From Salminus brasiliensis (lineage: Eukaryota > Chordata > Actinopteri > Characiformes > Bryconidae): a DNA stretch of 64,000 nucleotides. A program made the position numbers and the translations under genes. The notes beneath the pieces are model-generated. The model was given only the letters and a program-made list of their open reading frames with translations. It ran no database searches and was not told the DNA's origin. The stretch's first letter is position 1. Every line of letters begins with the position of its first letter. Shown piece after piece: positions 61,321 through 64,000 of this stretch. Location: the NCBI RefSeq assembly GCF_030463535.1, contig NC_132893.1:22013282-22077281 (forward strand), given 5' to 3'.

Positions 61321-61346
61321 TGATGATGCTGCTGCTGCTGCTGCTG
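61321..61346. repeat. GCT trinucleotide run
   Basis: Two GAT and about six GCT units in picalm intron 1. The alanine-rich frame across it has no support as a gene. Confidence 0.9.
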
Positions 61347-61476
61347 CACTCACATTCTCTAGTATGCTTTCTCTCTCACTATCTCCTTCATTTGTTTTCT
61401 CCCCCTCTCACTATTGCTTTCTCACTCCAGATGGCTATGGAGCTGAGCCAAACACTTAAAGCATAGCCTCTCATTT

Positions 61477-61507
<31 letters not shown>

Positions 61508-61514
61508 TACTCAC

Positions 61515-61589
<75 letters not shown>
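61477..61589. repeat. Compound CT and CA microsatellite
   Basis: (CT)n at 61477-61502 and (CA)n at about 61517-61589, separated by a short degenerate link. Confidence 0.97.
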
Positions 61590-61591
<2 letters not shown>

Positions 61592-62472
61592 ATAACTCTA
61601 CTTGAATGGTCACAGTGAAGAAAAGCCCTTCATACCTGTAGAAGAGTTACTATGGCTCTAAATTAGGCCACTCCTACAGGGGAAGAGGTGTAGTTTAAAA
61701 CTTTCATTTATTTTTGTTTTATTTTGTATTATTATTATAATTATTATTAATATTTTTTTTGTTCTCCATTCTCTTTTTACATCTTGTTGTTATTAAAGTG
61801 TGTTGCTTTTGTTGCTGCTGGTGGTAGAATCTTCTGTTGCGCCAACAGAAGGTGGCGGTACCAAATCTGTCTTGCCTACACAGTGCATGCTAATAAATAA
61901 ATCCTGATTTTTTACCATTTTAATTTTAGTTTTGGTATCGGCCATGATCTGGGTCACAGATAAATATAGTAAGATTGAAGAAATCGCATTTACTGATAGC
62001 CTTATGTGAAGTTCAAGTAAGAGAGCGTAATGGTATTAAACTTTGATTAACAGTGTCATTTTATAGCAAATAAAAAGGGAAAAAAAAAACTTGTTGCTAG
62101 TATAGAAACTGAAACACGGGTGGGTTTTGTTTGACCAAACATTTTACAGTGCAGAATGTATTGTTTCTGGTTCGTACATTTCAGGTCAGTCACCCCTCAA
62201 AATGCTGGCACATTTTGCGGCCTTTATTTACAAAAAGCTTGTTTGCTTATGCCATCAGCAGCATGTTACTGCTCTGCTCTTTCTGGTAAGGTTATACCAA
62301 CTACAGAAGTTGCCCCAGTAAATATAGACTAGAAGGAGGAACTGAAGCCTGGCCCAAAGCCCTTGAGATTTGGAGCATTTTGCATCAGGCATATATGATA
62401 TTACTGTGAACATTGGTGTGCAAACAGTTTGACTTTAAAATGATCTGTCTGTCTGTCTGTCTGCCTCCCCAG

Positions 62473-62615
62473 ATCTGATCCAGTGTACGAATGAAATGAA
62501 TGTGAACATCCCTCAGCTGGCAGATACGCTGTTCGAGCGCACAACCAACACCAGCTGGGTGGTAGTCTTCAAATCCCTGATCACCACGCACCACCTCATG
62601 GTTTATGGCAACGAG
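62473..62615 (+). CDS. picalm: PICALM coding exon 2 (ANTH domain)
   Basis: 143 bases complete Tyr44 and encode residues 45-91, including LIQCTNEMNVNIPQLADTLF and SWVVVFKSLITTHHLMVYGN, ending in Glu91 at the donor GAG|GTCAGT in phase 0. The protein is nearly identical to human PICALM (Thr for Ser in ADTLF and in NTSW). IQCTNEMN and LITTHHLMVYG separate it from SNAP91 (IQATNETN, LVTTHHLMVHG). This is part of the helical ANTH solenoid. The remaining ANTH exons and the clathrin/AP2-binding tail lie beyond the window. Confidence 0.97.
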
Positions 62616-64000
62616 GTCAGTTAAGCACACGCTTGTACAAACCCATGAATAGTTTGGTGGAACATATAAATGCACATAATTTCCTCTTGCTTTCTCACTG
62701 TCATGTCTAAAAATGGACAACAATAACATGCAAGTTATTAATAAGAACAGTTGTAACAGCTTGAAGCCTGGAAAATAAAGTGCATCCATAATTCAAATTG
62801 AGTTGGAAAAGAGCAACAAGTGCACTCACTTCGAAGTCTTCTGCATTGGAAATCTGACCTGAATCTGGCTGAGACACCAAATTATAGACGTGTACAAGTG
62901 AAACAAGCCTGTTATGTTAGCAGGAATTACTTTTGTGAGAAGTCTGGTTCAGCTTTGCACCATTACACCTTCTGCATGCTTGCTGTTTTCTTGACAGTTG
63001 ACCTCAAATTTAATGAGGTATTGTTGCCCCCTACTGGGCTGGAGTTTTAGTCATTTTATTTATTTATTTGTATTATTATTGAATGTCCTTCAAAATATCC
63101 ACATATGTGCAGCTGTGGTTTGATAGTTTTACTTTTTCAATACCCTGTTTACACCTGGTCACATCCGTCTTGATTATCAGGACAATGCGCTTCCAAGTCA
63201 CATTTAAAACCATCTCAAATCTGATTATTTAAACCACTTCATGAGGTGGTCTGAGACTAATTTGAGGCTCATGTTTTAGCAATGTAAACACATCTGTTCC
63301 TTCCAGACCCATTCGACAACGAAACCCCCTCCCAGTGCAACCGAAAAACCACTAGTAACTATCGTGCAATTAGCGGAATATGCATATTTAGATTTCAGTC
63401 CAACTGGAGATGCATTAGGCTGCTAAGTGTAAATGCATGTGGCTAAAATCAGATCAAAATACAATCCAGATACTAATCACATGAAGTGATCAGGGTAAAT
63501 GCGGTCTTGGTAGTTCTGAAAACTGATTTAGTTGCTTTCCAAACTAGTTATAAAGTATTCACTATACACACATGCCAGTTGAGCATTGTATTAATGATAT
63601 AAGTTATTAAAATTTGGGTTGTTTATGCAATATTCTTTGGCCCTTCTGTTTCTCAGTCTGTCAGTTGTGGCCTACTGTTCAGGATCTATGTGGCTTGTGT
63701 GGTTTGGCTGATGCTGTACTTGTGTATTGCGATTATTAGTGCTTATCTTGTATGTGTATGCTTGACTTTTAATTTTTATTGCTCATACATTTAATCAGTT
63801 ATGAAACGACATGTTTTGGGTATCAGGTTTTCAGATCATATTCTTTGTTGGTTTTTGGTTGAATTTAGAACTGCCATGTTATTACCCACTTGTTTTCTGT
63901 GGTCTGTGTAGTTGGGATCCCATGTAAATGGATTGTCCTTGTTGTAAGGAGAAGGCCACAGTCCACATCTTATCTCACCACATTTTTAATTGTTACTGTT
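62616..64000 (+). other. picalm intron 2 (partial)
   Basis: This is intron from the donor at 62616 to the window edge. I find no third exon: the expected continuation, beginning with an arginine-phenylalanine-isoleucine block, is not seen. Confidence 0.7.

Larger units (their letters stand above)
43058..62472 (+). other. picalm intron 1 (19.4 kb)
   Basis: This runs from the donor GTGAGTAT to the acceptor CTGCCTCCCCAG, preceded by a TGTC repeat. It contains a SINE (44222), MITEs (48608, 55975), a poly-C run (46330), long T runs (50541-50582), GT, CT and CA microsatellites, a GGA run (about 54900-54927) and (TTTA)n runs. I recognise no additional exon. The stretch near 53760-53960 is moderately complex sequence that could be a conserved regulatory element. 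Confidence 0.85.

Overview
This window is vertebrate nuclear DNA, almost certainly from a ray-finned fish. Two conserved vertebrate genes with GT-AG introns can be read through directly. The rest is AT-rich DNA carrying Tc1/mariner remnants, short inverted-repeat (MITE-like) elements and tRNA-derived SINEs of kinds common in teleosts. There is no bacterial-style gene organisation, CRISPR array or rRNA. Most open frames longer than 60 codons are chance frames. The finer lineage (perhaps an otophysan, judged only from the style of the repeats) is not established.

Layout. (1) 1-8633: AT-rich DNA downstream of the first gene, with a 66-bp duplication, a MITE at 4326-4581 and a decayed Tc1-like transposase at about 7060-7600. 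(2) 8634-18925, minus strand: a complete ten-exon coding sequence for ZPLD1 (zona pellucida-like domain containing protein 1, the cupulin family), 413 codons plus stop. All splice phases close. A likely 5'UTR exon ends at 19504 in a GC-rich block. Several MITEs sit in its introns. (3) 19.7-26.8 kb: upstream DNA with MITE copies, two inverted-repeat structures and a palindrome. (4) 26812-32060: a 5.2-kb minisatellite of about 34-35-bp units with signs of higher-order repeats. (5) 32.1-39.0 kb: repeat-rich intergenic DNA with SINE and LINE-tail remnants and one possible gene fossil near 34.6-34.9 kb. (6) 39031-42190: a second, unrelated minisatellite (about 31-bp unit, 3.2 kb) that stops just before a CpG-rich promoter. 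(7) 42928 to the right edge, plus strand: the first two coding exons of PICALM (clathrin assembly lymphoid myeloid protein), separated by a 19.4-kb intron. The gene continues beyond the window.

The two genes lie back to back, with transcription diverging from an intergenic interval of about 23 kb; roughly 8.4 kb of that is the two minisatellites. I see no functional link between them: ZPLD1 is a secreted or membrane-anchored filament protein of the inner-ear cupula, and PICALM is a PIP2-binding endocytic adaptor. The features most worth checking are the two arrays, the inferred PICALM 5'UTR intron with a spliced upstream ORF and YY1-like promoter sites, and the possible ZPLD1 leader exon. I found no convincing new multi-gene system.
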